The notes under the pieces are model-generated. The model did not search any database. It had not been told where the DNA came from and saw nothing but the letters and a program-made list of their open reading frames with translations. Below, piece by piece: positions 21,690 to 34,450 of a stretch of 64,000 nt of DNA (positions are counted from its first letter, which is position 1; every line of letters starts with the position of its first letter). Source of the stretch: Hippophae tibetana (lineage: Eukaryota; Streptophyta; Magnoliopsida; Rosales; Elaeagnaceae); assembly GCA_037013495.1 (NCBI GenBank), contig CM072810.1, positions 21,335,343 through 21,399,342 of the forward strand, read 5' to 3'. A program made the position numbers and the translations under genes.

Positions 21690-23975
21690 GTAATGGTAAT
21701 TCAATAAGAAATAGAGTATGAGATCATTTCCTTCCATAATCAGGTGCTCAACATAAAATTAGATAAAGATAATCACGCTAAAGAGTTATGATTTAGAAAA
21801 ATTTGTGAACGGTGTCTACAAATTCCTTAAAAATCGTGTGTCAATGGAATTATGAATGCTGAATATAAGTTTTGGATTCGTCAAGATCAAATGATCAATT
21901 CTTGGTTTGTAAGATCTATGACTGATGAGGTCGTAAAGAAAGTGTCAGAATTATGTAATGCAAGACCGAAATGAGTGTCTATCACTGAATATATTCAGCT
22001 TGTGCAAACCTTGGCATTATAATTAGCTTGCACATGATGTGCTGTTTTAGAAAAAGATCAGATTATGAAAATCTTGAATTGTCTTGATAGTGATTATGAT
22101 TCAACTGTGGAAAATGTCCAAGAAGGGTGTGTGAAATTGTAAGAAGTGTTGCACAATTTGTTAAGCCATGTCAACAGATTGGAGATGGGGAATGTGCTTG
22201 TATCTTTGTTACCCACAGCTAATCTTGCAGACATGACATCCTTACCAAATGCAAATATCATCTAGAAATAGCTAATGACACCTTTCCCAATGCCCAATCC
22301 AACATAATATGTTTCTCCCATCAATTTGATAAACTAGGTGGACAAAATGCAAGGTGATTTCAGCAAAGAGCAAGCATATCATGTCATTTCCCATAAAATC
22401 CTCAACCCATCTACTTTCCTCCTCAAAGTATTTCATTCAGTAAAGATCCACTACACAATGCAACCCTTTCAAAACTTTCACATTTTTAACAAAGTAGAGG
22501 AAGAAACTATAACAACAACATACCACAATGTTAAATCAATAGTAAGTTGGGCCACTTTGCTAACAAATGTTGTCATTGATTTGATGCAAAATTGCCACCA
22601 AATCAAATCAATCAAAATGCATTTCCACCTAATCCTCCTACTCCACTAGTACACCAATTCTATAATAAAAATGCTCCTTAAACAATGTTTCCATACCAAT
22701 TCTCCCTAACTAATCAACTTATTTTTCTTCTTACCTAATGAAAAATCAACTATATGCAAAAGCTCCTCTCAATAGCCAAAATGTTCCTTAAGCTTAAGTT
22801 GCTATATTCAACCCTGTTATATAGACTGCATTGAATAATGCAACATTAGTGACTCAAAACTAAATACAAATGACTACCCCATGAAATTAGTAATTGAAAA
22901 CAATTTCCACAACCGCATTGATGTAGTAACCTATCTATTACACTCACCCATGTCAACCAATAACTCTTATGATCAATTAACCTACTACTACTCTTCTAGC
23001 CAACTAGAATTTTGTTTATGATCTAAGATGGTTCACTGATAGTGGTGTTACTTATCACATCATAGAAGATCCACTCAACTTGGCTATCAAAATAGAGTTA
23101 ATAGGGAACAAGCAACTATAAGTAGGAAATGGGACTTGACAACAAATTGCTAACATCTGTATGTCTTCCATCTCTTATACTCATCATATATACAAGAAAT
23201 TATTTTTGTCAAACATGTTACATGTTCCATGTTCCATCCATCACTAAGAACCTTTTTAGGTGGCTCACTTTTCTAAAGATAATGGTTTTAACATGGAATT
23301 TCATGTTGATTATGTGTATGTGAAAGACAAGAACATATGGCACATGCTCATGTAAGGCAAAATTAGGAATGGACTATATGAATTTGATGTGGCTATTCAA
23401 AAACAATTACCATTTCATGAACATTTTGCAATTTATCCACAAGTCCACATTTGTTCTACATATGGTAGTAACTATCAAAACATAGTTAATAAGGAAGTTT
23501 CTTTCAATGGCTCTAACCTAACTCTGTGGCACAATAGATTGAGTCATCCTTCTCTCAAAGTTACTAAAGCTATAATGAATAAGTGTAATGTTAGATGTGA
23601 ATTGTCTTTGACCAATAATCAATCCATATATGATGCTTTTCAATTACGCAAGACACATAAATTATCATTTGTTTCTATCATAAATAAAGGTACAACTCCC
23701 TTTGATATTATCCATTCTGATGTTTGGGGATCCTCACTTATACTATCTAGTCTTGGATATAAGTGGTATGCACACTGATCACATTTCAATTGGATTTATT
23801 TTTTGAAAGAAAAATCTAATTTCAATAAAGTATTTTTTCTACTTAAAGCAAAAGTTGAGTTGCTCATTTGAAGTTGCATTAAGGTTCTCCAATCTAATAG
23901 AGGCAGAGAATGTGATAGCCTTAATATTGAACTTAGTTTGGTTGGCATAACCGAACAGATATCATGTCCTTACTC
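21690..23975 (+). pseudogene. Copia-1 gag, protease, pre-integrase and integrase start relic
   Basis: Gag text of the UBN2 type runs 21,740-22,200 (WIRQDQMINSW, YDSTVENVQEG). The protease region carries RWFTDSGVTYHI near 23,028, with the DSG active-site motif. The GAG-pre-integrase domain lies at 23,389-23,650 (LWHNRLSHPSLKV, then HKLSF). Integrase begins with FDIIHSDVWG at 23,701. The element is cut at about 23,976 by an LTR of another family. Its reverse transcriptase and RNase H are not found in the window. Frames are heavily broken. Confidence 0.7.
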
Positions 23976-25036
23976 ATGACTCTATGAAAATAGAGTCATT
24001 AACACACTTTTTTTACTTAATATTTACTTGTTTTATTTAATAAATAATATTTTTATGGCAAAAAAATTAAAATATAAAATTTCTAGTGAAAAGGGGTGAA
24101 AATATAATTTTTGAAAATTTTTGGGATTTTTTAGGAATGTTTTATGAATTTTTAACCTAGGACCAATCAGAATCTGCCACATGGCATGCCATGTAAGCAT
24201 AGGAGCTGACTGAGCAAGCCACGCGGACACCACACAAGCACGGAGAACGAATCACGTATTAGCACGATGTTCAATCCGAGTTCAAAAATCAGTCACCGTG
24301 CTATGACACGTGTCACTATGATATTGCTTCGCGCGTTCCACCTGTGCACCACAGAATCCGTTTCCGCGAATCATGTCATGCTACGTGGTGCTGACTTGGC
24401 GAACGTTGACTCTAACCGATCTCCCCTGCCATGCGTCGCTCTCTTATTCGCCCAATGAACTTTTGATGTCACGTGTCACGCTGTGATTGTCTGAAACTAT
24501 CAGTTTTTCTTGTTTTGATCGTATCCCTTGATTTGAAGCGGATCAGATGGTCCAAATCGCACCTGAGCTTTATTTAAGCCCCTAATCAATCCATAAACCC
24601 TAATTTTCCTCCATTAGCATAATTTTGGTGCGTTTTTAGAGCTAAAAGAGAAAAAAATACAAAAAATCAAGAAATGACACAATTTTGGTGGAGATTCAAG
24701 AGGAATTAATTCTAAAATTCAAGAGATTGATTGTATTTCCTTTTCTACTCTTTTCTTTATTAATTTTATGTCTTTCTTTATGAAAAATATGAGCCTTATG
24801 AACACAATTATGTGTAATTAATTTATTAATCTAGGGATCTTATGAACCCAATTTTCACCATGTGATGATCTAATATTTTTTCCCAATTATAATATTTATT
24901 TAATTATATTATTTAATCTAATTTTTATGCTATTAATTGTTTGGCCAACAATCTATCTATAGAGACAATTAAATAGATTTGAGAAAATTATTTAATTGTT
25001 TGTCTTGATTAAATAATATGCATAGTCTCTAGGCAT
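23976..25036 (+). repeat. Family C LTR, + strand, truncated at its 3' end
   Basis: It starts TGACTCTATGAAAATAGAG, matching the reverse complement of the family C LTR ends at 30,146 and 59,483. Its last part (AATTATTTAATTGTTTGTCT and onward) matches 30,090-30,120 and 47,060-47,100 in reverse complement. It stops at about 25,036, where Copia-1 LTR sequence begins, some 350 bases short of a full LTR. Copia-1 integrase precedes it. A deletion joining this LTR to the Copia-1 3' LTR would explain the missing Copia-1 reverse transcriptase. Confidence 0.6.
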
Positions 25037-25255
25037 GCCATGTCTATTGCCTATACAAATCATGCATATGACAAGCCTACTGTTATATTACATATGTAAC
25101 ATCTGCAGTATATATAGTAATATGTGTGTATGTTTGTGCAAACTACCTATATTAGTTTTATATATGATAGACTTGTTACTACATTGCATGTATAGCATAT
25201 GCAATATACAATCATGTGTATGTATGCTATATGGCTACATTTCATATGCACGCTA
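25037..25255 (+). repeat. Copia-1 3' LTR, first fragment
   Basis: This piece aligns with 20,970-21,190 of the 5' LTR: the shared text includes GACAAGCCT, CATATGCA blocks and GCAAACT-CCTATA. Beyond 25,255 family C sequence takes over. The LTR picks up again at 48,541, about 260 bases further along the LTR, so part was lost. Confidence 0.6.
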
Positions 25256-25559
25256 TGATTGGCTCCCCTATGCTTGAGGGCATCCATATGGGGAGGATTG
25301 GTCAGTAGTACATGTGGCATACGCCAATTGGTTCTCTTTACTTGCATGGTATCCATGTGTCCTATTTTAATTGGTCTTGCATTAAAAAATTCATAAAAAG
25401 TCAATAAAAACTCCAAAACAATCTCGAAAAATATATTTTCATCTCTTTTCACTAGAAAGGTTATATTTTAATATTTTCAATCCCAAATGTAGTATTTATT
25501 GAATAAAAAAATATTAACCAGAAAAGTGCATTGATGAATCTATTTTCATATAATCATCA

Positions 25560-25641
25560 CACCCCCAAATTTAACTCTTTGTTTGTCCTCAAGTAAAGCC
25601 AAGTCTAACTAGATAAAATGATATGGAATTATATTCATAAA

Positions 25642-25673
<32 letters not shown>

Positions 25674-26879
25674 ACATGCATATTTAGCAAAAATTATCCC
25701 CCTCAAAAATTGTACTATTCTAATACAAAGAGGTTTAAATATCCATCAATCAAAGTTCTATCAATGCAAGGATATGCATGGTTTTTGACGAATTGATTCG
25801 TGTGTGTGTTTTGCATTGGAATTCATCCAATGCACTCATGAAATCAACCTATATAAGCATGCTAATCAATTCAATCTTAGAACAAGCCTTATAAGTCTAT
25901 TTTTAACATCCCTCTCCACTAATATTAATATGCACTTAGCTAAAGATCATTTTTGTTGTTTTAGTGCAACCTATCTTATGATATTCTTTTATTGCACATT
26001 TTTTGTAACTTCACAACACCTCCAAACTTATTTTCAATTTTTTTAGAGGGATAATTATGTTGTGAGTTTTTTTTATAGGGTGTAGTATATTTTATCTTAT
26101 CTATAGCATTGCACAATCTTTCTATACAAGCTAAAGGTGCAAGGGTAAAAGTTGTGCTTATTAATTAGGCATAAAATTTGGCTTTAAGATATGAAAGGTT
26201 CTTTGTTAGGCTTAAATGGGTGGCTGGATATTAACAATAGTAAGCTTAAAAGGCTCAGTCAATCCAAATAAGGCCTAAAAATTTCTTATGCTAAATATTA
26301 TTTAGGATTTTGCTCAAGGGATGATCAAATAGATTATAAAATATGGTAGATCTCATCAACTTATATAACTCACTACAAATGTTTTCTCAATAAGAACACC
26401 AAAATCAATCATGAACATGTGCATACAAATTTGAATCAATCTAACCAAAACTAGCAAGCATATCACATGATTAATATGAGTATCATAACCACTATGTTAC
26501 ATTCCTTATCCTAGTCATGAAAACTAATTATAATCATTTTGTTTATATGTTTCATATCAAGCATGCATGCATTTAGTTTCCATGTATTTATAAACTTTTA
26601 CCCAAATCATGATTAAAAACATCCTAAAAACAAAATTTTCCCTAAAAATTGAAAATGTGTACTAAATACTAAACTAGAGAATGAAGTTCCCTCCTCCAAA
26701 CTTAAATTGCATATTGTCCCCTATGTGTACATATAAATATGAAAAAGTAAAAGGAAAGAAAACTCCCTTAGTCTTGGCACACCAAATTTGTCATTGAAAT
26801 GCTCAATCTTATTGTGCCATTGCTCTCCATATGTATTCACTTACAAAACATAAAAAATAAATGTATAAGTAAAATAACG
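25560..26879 (-). other. C1 post-pol noncoding region
   Basis: No gene is seen. On the - strand it contains a purine-rich tract next to the LTR (AGTTAAATTTGGGGGTG), an HP3-like motif near 26,705 (CATA-GGGGACAA-TATG) followed by GTTTGGAGGAGGG, a (TA)n run at 25,650 and a TAA run at 25,660. Parallel stretches occur in C2 (30,147-30,715) and C3 (53,598-54,836). Confidence 0.5.
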
Positions 26880-26899
26880 CTAGGCTGCCTCCCAACTAG

Positions 26900-28240
26900 T
26901 GTCACCTTTAATATCCTTAACTAAACAATCATATCAACTCATAAGGTACATCACTTTATGTTCCGATTTAAAAATGTGGTGCATAATTCTCTTATTTCTT
27001 TTTGTATTTCTTTGAATTCTTATAAGCACTCCACCGTAGCTCATCTAATTGATGTATTACAACATCTTTTTCACCTCTCTATTGGACCCTTCTGCTTGCC
27101 CACTCAATTACGGATGGTAGGGTAAAGGTGTGAGGTTTAAACTTGGTGGTCCTTCAATAGATGATTTGAGCTTAGATCCTATCTCAAAACTTTGTACACC
27201 ACATTAGGTATACACATGGGAGGTGTAGCCTCAAAATAGTTCACACGATCAATAATATCAATCATAGACTCCATACTTTCAAAATTAAAATAGATTGAGT
27301 TATTTCTTGGTAAGTTTACTTTATTCACAAAAAAATGTGTAACATTCCTAAATGTGGGTGACTCAACATACTCTTTTAAGTTATCATCATGATTAGAAAC
27401 ATCTATCCTAAAGCACTCATTTGCATTATTAATAATCAGGGATTTTGGTGCTTTAAAAACTTTAAATGTTATTTGATCATCTTACACTCTTATTGTAAGC
27501 TCACCTTTCTGTACATTAATGAGTGCTCTTCTAGTTGTTAAGAATGAATGACCAAGTATGACATGAATTTTACGATTGTCTTCCATGTCTAGTACAATGA
27601 AATCCGTAGGAAAGATGAATTTGTCTACTTTTACTAGCACATTTTCTACGACACCCTATGGTCGATTAATTGATCTATCTACCTTTTGTAATGTTATTGA
27701 AGTAGGTTTGGCTTTACCAACTCCAATCTCTTAGCAATAATGGCATAAGGTTAATGCTTGAACCAAGTCACATAGCACTTTCTTGAAGTTCATGTTCCGA
27801 ATTGTGCAAGGAATGTCAAAGTTAACTGGATCTTTCAATTTTTAGTGTAATTTTCTTACAATAATGGCACTGCAACCTTCAATCAAGGTTATTGTTTCAT
27901 TATCTCCAAGCCACCTTTTCTTAGACAAGATGTCCCTCAGAAATTTGGCATAAGAAGGCATTTTCTCACGTGCATCTACAAATGATATATTTATGTGCAA
28001 CTTCTTGAAGACATACAAGAATTTTGATAACTATATGTGTAACTTTTACTTTTGTAGTCTTTGAGAGAATAGAATAATAGGTTTGTAAAAGTTACTCAGT
28101 TTTTGCTAAATTATTTCCCTTTTAGTGCTCTCCTTATCGACTAATTCTGCCTAATCCTTTTTAGCTTCCTATTCCTCTTCATCCTTTTGAGTCTCATGTA
28201 TTTCATTTACTACTTTCTATAAATATTGTCTTCTTGATGC
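26900..28240 (-). pseudogene. C1 fused gag tail-protease-integrase tail relic
   Basis: The gag tail near 28,130-28,000 is marked by QRLQK and HINISFVDA. MPSYAKFLRDILSKKRW (27,965) precedes the protease. The active site region is decayed (CDLVQALTL where CDLGAS is usual), while VILGHSFLTTRRALINV is clear near 27,530. The linker SIEGPPSLNLTPLP (27,160-27,120) is followed at once by YHP-LSGQAEGSNREVKKML, which normally belongs to integrase about 700 codons later. HQLDELRWSAYKNSKKYK follows after a second skip. Stops and one frameshift are present. Confidence 0.65.
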
Positions 28241-28249
28241 AGAATCTCC

Positions 28250-29611
28250 TTACATCCTAAGATATATTTCATCTGGTAGATTACTAAACCATACTTCAAT
28301 ATTTTCAATCATTTTATGGTCTAATAATACTCTACAAAATGATAAGTTTGTACTAGTTGTTTCAAATGTCTGAATTAATATGCTCATTACATTAGCCTAT
28401 TCATCTAATGTCTTTTTTCTATCTGTAATAAAATCTAGGTCTTGAAAGTCATCATTATTTTGTTTTGTGAAGTTTGAATTCTAGTGGTATAGACCTTCTA
28501 ATACCCTAGTGTAATTCTTCTTCTATTTTTGGTTGTTGCCTTCTCCTATTTGGTGGATTAGGTTTTTTTGTATTTTCCTATTCCTTTCATTTATATGAGG
28601 ATCATAAGTTTTTTCATGAATTTTAGGGGGTATTATTGTGTTTCTTTCCATAGTAATTTTGAAATTTTCTAGTTCATAATCTATTTCATCAACTACTATC
28701 ATATCATCTTCTTCTCCATTAGAGCATATTTTATATCCATATTGTTTTCTTAATTCCTCATTCATTAATATTAATAGACTTACTAATGTATATATATCCT
28801 TATTTTCAATATTCATAAATTTTTCATCTAATTGTTTTCTATATTCCATTAAGTTTGAACTATAAATTGTTTTTCATTTTTTTTCATTAATGAGGATCAA
28901 TCCATCATATATTCTTATTGGTTGTTCTTTCAATCATGCTAATGGATATATTTTTTCTTATTTCTTAAAGGAGTTTTTCTTTGCTTTCAATTATATTTTG
29001 CAAAAATCTTATTTATCGGGTTATTTAATATGCTTATTAGGGTACCATTATTTTCTAATTATATTTCTTGTAATCTATGTTTTAACATTTTGAAGAGAAT
29101 TTTACTTAATAGTTTATCATATTTCATATTACTCTCCTATTAATATATGGATAAGATTTTTGACTTCTTCAATTTCTTGATGTTAATTATTTTACTTATT
29201 CTTCTTGTTCCCATTCTTGTTTACTAAATTTTGGTTGATCATTTGTAAATTTGATTCATGATACATTTCTCTTTCATGTTTGCATGAAAGGATGTTCTTG
29301 TATGTCTAGATTCCACTCTTCTTGTATCTCAAAATTTGTTAGTATTTTTAGTTGTCCTATTTTTTAAAATGCCTTACCCATTTTTATGAATCCATATATT
29401 GAGCCATTATGACTGTTTTTTTAGTGAATATCCTACTATGCAGTTTATTGAAAATAAATGGTTTTCATCTTTTATTAAATTTCCTTTTTGAAATTCATAT
29501 GCTAAGTTTAGTACTTCATTTAGGTTTTTATCATTAATATTAATAGAAAACCTATGATATGTTGTAAATTTTAATTTTTGATATTGTAAATTGGTCGACA
29601 TGAAGTGTGTG
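28250..29611 (-). pseudogene. Plant pararetrovirus-like (Caulimoviridae-type) relic, movement and coat protein region
   Basis: Three reading pieces follow each other on the - strand: 29,595 to 29,407 (KLKFTTYHRF, DKNLNEVLNLAYEFQ), a broken continuation to about 29,150, and 28,849 to 28,523 (a 108-codon acidic frame) continuing in pieces to about 28,260. The first resembles the cell-to-cell movement proteins of plant pararetroviruses. The last piece (WFSNLP, FCRVLLDHKMI) could be the start of a coat-protein region. At least five stops or frameshifts separate them. The assignment rests on recalled family resemblance. An unrelated retroelement gene remains possible. No replication gene is seen. 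Confidence 0.45.
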
Positions 29612-30146
29612 TGATGAATACGCAAGTATACATATCACAACAAGTAATTTAATGATAAGAAAATATTGTTCCCATGTAGATTGTGTTATTAGAAACTAAT
29701 TTTAAAACTAAAAAGAAAATAATTTTTTTTATGATTTTAAGTTTTAAGGAAGCAAAATTAAAAAAAAACTAAAGAAAAATAGCGGTAATTAATTAACTTA
29801 GAATTGGTAGCAAAGAAGATATATGAAAAAAAATATATAGGAATACTTAATCCTCTAATTTTTTAAACATGTGAATCACTAAAATCTTCCCCACTATAAT
29901 AACTAATCAATTATATGATCAACTGAATTTAACCTATTATGTATTCCTCTCTCAAGTAAGCTACACATATATAGTAATTAACCTAATGACACTCTCATAT
30001 CAATTAAATTGCATACTACTCATTAAGTTCATCAATTATGGATCACATACATAAGAATTATATATCTCTACATAGAAATTATGCATGTTATTTAATCAAG
30101 ACAAACAATTAAATAATTCTCTCAAATATATTTCATAGAGTCATCA
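29612..30146 (-). repeat. C2 3' LTR, internally deleted
   Basis: It shares about 500 bases with 46,592-47,100 (ACGCAAGTATACATATCAC onward) and then jumps to the LTR start text, TTTCATAGAGTCATCA. About 750 bases of the LTR middle, including the promoter part, are missing. A polypurine-type tract in - sense (TTTGGGCGTGTG, 30,147-30,163) lies next to it. Confidence 0.65.
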
Positions 30147-30715
30147 CACACGCCCAAAGTTTACTATTTGCTTATCCTCAAGTAAAGCCATGTCTAACTC
30201 GTATAACTCACCACAAATTCTTTCAGTAAGCACATCAAAATCAATTATGAACATGTGCATAAAAATTTGAATCAATCAAAACTAGCAAGCATATCACCTG
30301 ATTAATGTAAGTATCTTAACGAGCATGTTAAATTCCTTATCCCAATCATGACAAAAAATGTATCATTGGGCTTATACATTTCATATAAAATATGGTTGCA
30401 TTTAGTTTTCATATATTTATCAATTTCTACCAAAATCGTGATTAAATCATACTAAAAATAAAAAATAAAAAAATTTCCTAAAATTTAAAAATGTATACTA
30501 AATACTAAAATAGAGAGTGAAGTTCCCTCTCCCAAACATAAATTGCACATTCTTCCCAATGTTCACGTATAAATATGAAAAAGTAAAAGGAAAGAAAACT
30601 CTCTTAGTCTTGGCAAACCACATTTGTTATTGAAATGCTCAATCTTGTTGTGCCATTGCTCTCCATATTTATTAACCTATAAAACATAAGCAATAAAAAT
30701 ATAAGTAAAATAACA
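30147..30715 (-). other. C2 post-pol noncoding region
   Basis: No gene is seen. It parallels 25,560-26,879 of C1 but is shorter. An HP3-like repeat (ACATT-GGGAAG-AATGT in - sense) lies near 30,560, followed by TTTGGGAGAGGG. Confidence 0.5.
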
Positions 30716-30899
30716 TTAGGTTTTCTCCTAACCAGTATCATGTTTAATGTCCTTGACTTGACAATGATATGAACTCTTAAGGTATATCCCTATATGTCCA
30801 TTTACTATTGAGTTTGCCTAGACTTATTTAAGTCTTGAATTGTTCCTAATACTTTATGTTTCAGTTTAAAACATTGTGCTCAATTCTCTTATTGTGCCA

Positions 30900-32365
30900 T
30901 ATTTTTTATTTCTTTTTGTACTTTTTGGCATTCATTTAAGCACTCTGCCATAGCGTATCTAATTTATGTATTTGTAGCATCTTTTTCATCTCTCTATTGG
31001 ACTCTTCTCCTTGCCTACTTGATTGGGGATGGTAGGATAATGGTATGAGGTCTAACCTTAGTGTCCCTTCAATAGATGGTTTGAGCTGATATCTTATCTC
31101 AAAACTCTCCACAACCCTATTAGGTATACATATGAGAGGTGTAGCCTCCAAATAGTTCATATAATCAACAATATCAATCATAGATTCCACACTTTCAAAA
31201 TTAAAATAGATTGATTTATTTCTTTGTGAGTTTACTTCATTGTTCACAACATCATCTTGTGTGTGGGCCACTCAACAATATTTTTTAGTTATCATTATGA
31301 TCAATAACATTTATCCTAAACCATTCATTAACATTATCAGTATCAGGTAGTTCAGATTCTTTAAAAACTGTAAATATTACTTGTTCATCTTGTACTCTTT
31401 TTATAAGATCACTTTTTTGCACATCAATAAGTGCTCATTTAGTTGCTAATAATGGATGAAAAAGTGTGATATGAATGTTACAGTCCTCTTCCATGTTTAG
31501 CATAATGAAATCTGTCAAAAAGATGAACATCTACTTTTATTAAAACATCTTGTACTACATCTCAAGGTCACTTAATTGATCTATCTACCATTTGCAATGT
31601 TGTTACTGAAGTGAGTTTGAATTTACTAACCCCAAATCTCTTGAAGATTGATAATGGCATAATGTTAACGATTTAACCTAAACCATATAGTGCTTTCTCA
31701 AAGTTCATGTTTCCAATTGTGCAAAGAATGTCAAAGCTACTTGGATTTTTCAATTTTTGGGATAGTTTATTAGCAAGGAATGCACTATAACCTTTAGTCA
31801 AGATTATTTTTTCATTATATTTAAGCCTCTTTTTCTTAGACAAGATGTCTTTTAGAATTTAGCATAAGAAGGCATTTGTTCCAGAGCATCTACAAATGAT
31901 ATATTTATGTTCCACTTCTTAAAGACATCCAAAAGTTTTGAAAATTATGTATCTAACTTTTGGTTTTACAGTCTTTATGGAAAAGGAATAGTGGGTTCAT
32001 AGAGGTTGCTCTTTTTGGCTAAATTATTTCCTTTCTAGTAGACTATTGATCCACTTGTTCCTCGTTATCCTTTTTAGCTTTCTATTCCTCCTCATTCATT
32101 TGTGTCTATTGTTTCTCCCTATCCTTTTTAGCCTTATGTTTATTCTTTAGAGTTTTACCTCTATACAAGGCTATGACATTACAATCCTCCCTACCTTCTC
32201 TTATTGGGTTTATAATTATGTGTATTGGAAGGTTAGCTTGAAGCCTTTGACTTATGGCTTGGGTAAGTTGCTCTATTTGGGTCTAAATTTAGAATTGAAG
32301 TATCTTGAGTATACACTTTTGTATTTACTAACTAGATAAAGTCTTTCATAAACTCTATTAATTAG
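30900..32365 (-). pseudogene. C2 fused gag tail-protease-integrase tail relic
   Basis: The gag tail (EQLTQAISQRLQANLP near 32,265) leads to a decayed protease (31,880-31,400). A 111-codon open frame, 31,271-30,936, then crosses the shared deletion junction: SIEGTLRLDLIPLS is followed at once by YHPQSSRQGEESNREMKKML, then IHKLDTL. Because the junction is uninterrupted in one frame, the fusion is not an assembly accident of two separate relics. Other parts carry stops. Confidence 0.65.
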
Positions 32366-32699
32366 ATGGCTGATGAGTGCTCAAAAAGCACTAAAATTAC
32401 CATGATTTTATGCACATTAATTAATTAAAAATATATATATTTATATGTTTTATCATATATTTATATAAATTTGTCTTTTTCGGAATCACGGGTATTTTTA
32501 TTGTTTTCAGGTATTTTCGCTTAAAAATGTAACTTAAAGACTCAAAGAGAAATACTGGAACCAATACATCACAATATATTAATAAATTAATGGAGAAAGG
32601 TCAACAAATATGGAAAAATTGGACAAAATGAGTCAAAAAGGTCAAAAATGGAAAAATTGGACAAAATGGGTCAGAAAAGGTCAAAAATGTCAAAAAGGA

Positions 32700-33000
32700 G
32701 GAAAAGGTACCCCGCAGCCGCGCCACCCAACTGCCCAGCCGCGCCGCCCAGTTGCCCAGCCACGCCTCCAAGTGCGCGCAGCGTGCCCCAAGACGCCCAG
32801 CAACGAGCGCGCCAGCCTTTCCTTCCGCATGCGCTGCGCGCGCAGCATGCTCCCTTCTGCGCCAAGCTGCTACCCATCTGCGCCAAGATGCTACCCATCT
32901 GCGCCAAGCGGCTACCCACCTGCGCGCGTTTGTGCCCAGCAGCGCCCCATCTGCGCGTGCCACTGCCCATTTTCGCATGCAACCGCCCCCACATCATGCT
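32700..33000. repeat. GC-rich block in the Athila-I 5' LTR
   Basis: About 300 bases of high GC content contain degenerate tandem units such as GCTACCCATCTGCGCCAA (at least four) and GCCCAGCCGCGCC. Open frames of over 100 codons appear on both strands here and in the 3' LTR copy (44,520-44,812), but they differ between the LTRs and have no known motif. I take them as by-products of base composition. Confidence 0.8.
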
Positions 33001-33097
33001 GACGTCATCAAATGACATCAACAATCACCACTTCGCGTTTTCACAATTTTTTAACATTTTCCCCCCTACTTTTTCTCTCCATCCTCACCTATAAATA
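33000..33097 (+). promoter_or_regulatory. Athila-I 5' LTR promoter: paired TGACG sites and TATA box
   Basis: TGACGTCA at 33,000-33,007 is followed 13 bases later by TGACATCA (33,013-33,020), then TATAAATA at 33,090-33,097. Two TGACG sites in tandem form an as-1-like element, the kind bound by plant TGA-class bZIP factors. In this copy the second site has lost its CpG. The start of transcription would be expected about 30 bases after the TATA box. Confidence 0.6.
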
Positions 33098-33325
33098 CCC
33101 CCTTCTCTTCACTTCTAAACACACCTCAAAACCATTCTTCTCTTCTCTTTCTTTCTCTCATTTCTTAGTTTTTAAGCTTTTCTTAGTTTCTTTCTTAGTT
33201 TTTAAGCTTTTCTTAGTTTCTTTCTTAGTTTTTAGTTTTTCTTAGTTAATTTCCCTTAGTTTTAGAGTTCTTCTCTTTTTGAGAATAACTAGTTATGTTT
33301 TTGTAATTTATTAGCTTTTTGATTC

Positions 33326-33331
33326 AATAAA
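33326..33331 (+). terminator. AATAAA polyadenylation-type signal (5' LTR copy)
   Basis: AATAAA lies about 230 bases after the TATA box in both LTRs (the 3' LTR copy is at 45,141). It could mark the 3' end of the element RNA and so the end of R. Plant poly(A) signals are loose, so this is a suggestion only. Confidence 0.4.
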
Positions 33332-34450
33332 TGGAAGTGCAAATTCCGTTTGGAGGTTTTTCAGCTACGAGAATAACATCGAAGTTCTGTAAGGATTTTA
33401 TTTTCTTTATAGTTATTTTTTATGCTTTATTCTTACATGTTATATTTAATTTGTCTGTGATTAAATTTAACTCTGCTGGCTGTTTGTAAACATGATATAA
33501 TAATAGGTGAAAATCTCTAAAATGAATTGATTTTGTTTTTATTCAAGATTTTATATTAAGAATGTTAGAGAGAAATATATTATTTTTCATTACAAACTTA
33601 AACTTGAAAATTAGATTTTAAGGTTTAGTTATCCGGTCTAATTTAGAGTAGTGCTATTTTATTTGTTGGTACAATCGTCCGGTAGTTAGAGTGGAACTCT
33701 ATTTCAAAAAAATTTATCAGAATTATTATGTGAAAATGTATTAACAACATATTTTCAGTAGTGGTTTTAGAACTAGAAAGTTAGTACTCGGATAATTAAA
33801 TTCTTAGGTTTAATTTGGACACCTTGAATAAAGTTTAAACTGTCTAACCCCACCAAATGTGGCATTTAAATGGTTCATTTTCAATCTCTTAGAAAAAGGA
33901 ATTAATTTAATTAACCAAATTAGTTATCAACCCCACCCATAGGTGTTAATTGATTTGTTTAGTTAACAAAAAATATCTAACCCCACCAAAGGTGGTATTC
34001 ATATAAAAAAGATAGAATCAATAAAATATCAATTTATATCTTTAATAACCTAGATAATATGAGTAAGCATAATTAATTTAGTTATTATATCCATAAATAC
34101 TCCACTATTATAAATGATAAAATTTGCATAAATATTTATTGAATCTGTATCTATGTTTATTTTTATGTTATTAGATTATATTTATTGAATCTATATCTAT
34201 GTTTATTTTTATGTTATTAGATTAGAAACACAAAAACCAAACTATCGTGACATGATGTTTAGGATTTAATTTCATTTTTAAAAGTTTGAATAATAAATTA
34301 AAAACCACATACATTCCTTCCTTAGATTGACGTTGGGAGTATACTTATCATTTTCTACGAAATGATTCGTGCACTTGCGAGAGTTTTATAAATATTACAA
34401 CCAAAGTATTGGCAAGAATCGGTGATGCCGGTTTTCGCTCATCAAGTTTT

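Larger units (their letters stand above)
25256..28245 (-). mobile_element. Non-autonomous Athila-related element, copy C1 (truncated)
   Basis: On the - strand the order is gag tail (28,240 to 27,960), protease and linker (27,960 to 27,107), a shortened integrase C-terminus (27,106 to 26,900), the post-pol hairpin (26,880-26,899), noncoding DNA, polypurine tract (25,560-25,576) and the start of the 3' LTR (25,559 down to 25,256). Reverse transcriptase, RNase H and the integrase core are absent, with the same junctions as in C2 and C3. The LTR keeps only about 300 bases. The 5' side is replaced by virus-like DNA at 28,250. Confidence 0.65.
32371..34444 (+). repeat. Athila-I 5' LTR
   Basis: It runs from TGATGAGTGCTC to TTCGCTCATCA. 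Landmarks are a GC-rich block (about 32,700-33,000), paired TGACGTCA-type sites, a TATA box, C/T-rich TTTCTTAGTTT repeats (33,130-33,250), AATAAA at 33,326, and two direct repeats of about 44 bases with ATTTATTGAATCTGTATCT text at 34,135-34,225. Relative to the 3' LTR it lacks 29 bases near 33,505. Confidence 0.9.

Noticed and set aside
32601-33094. Overlapping open frames of 87-148 codons on both strands in the LTR, with partners at 44,419-44,869
   Set aside because: They sit in the GC-rich block, differ in length and frame between the two LTRs, overlap on both strands and show only repeat-driven composition.
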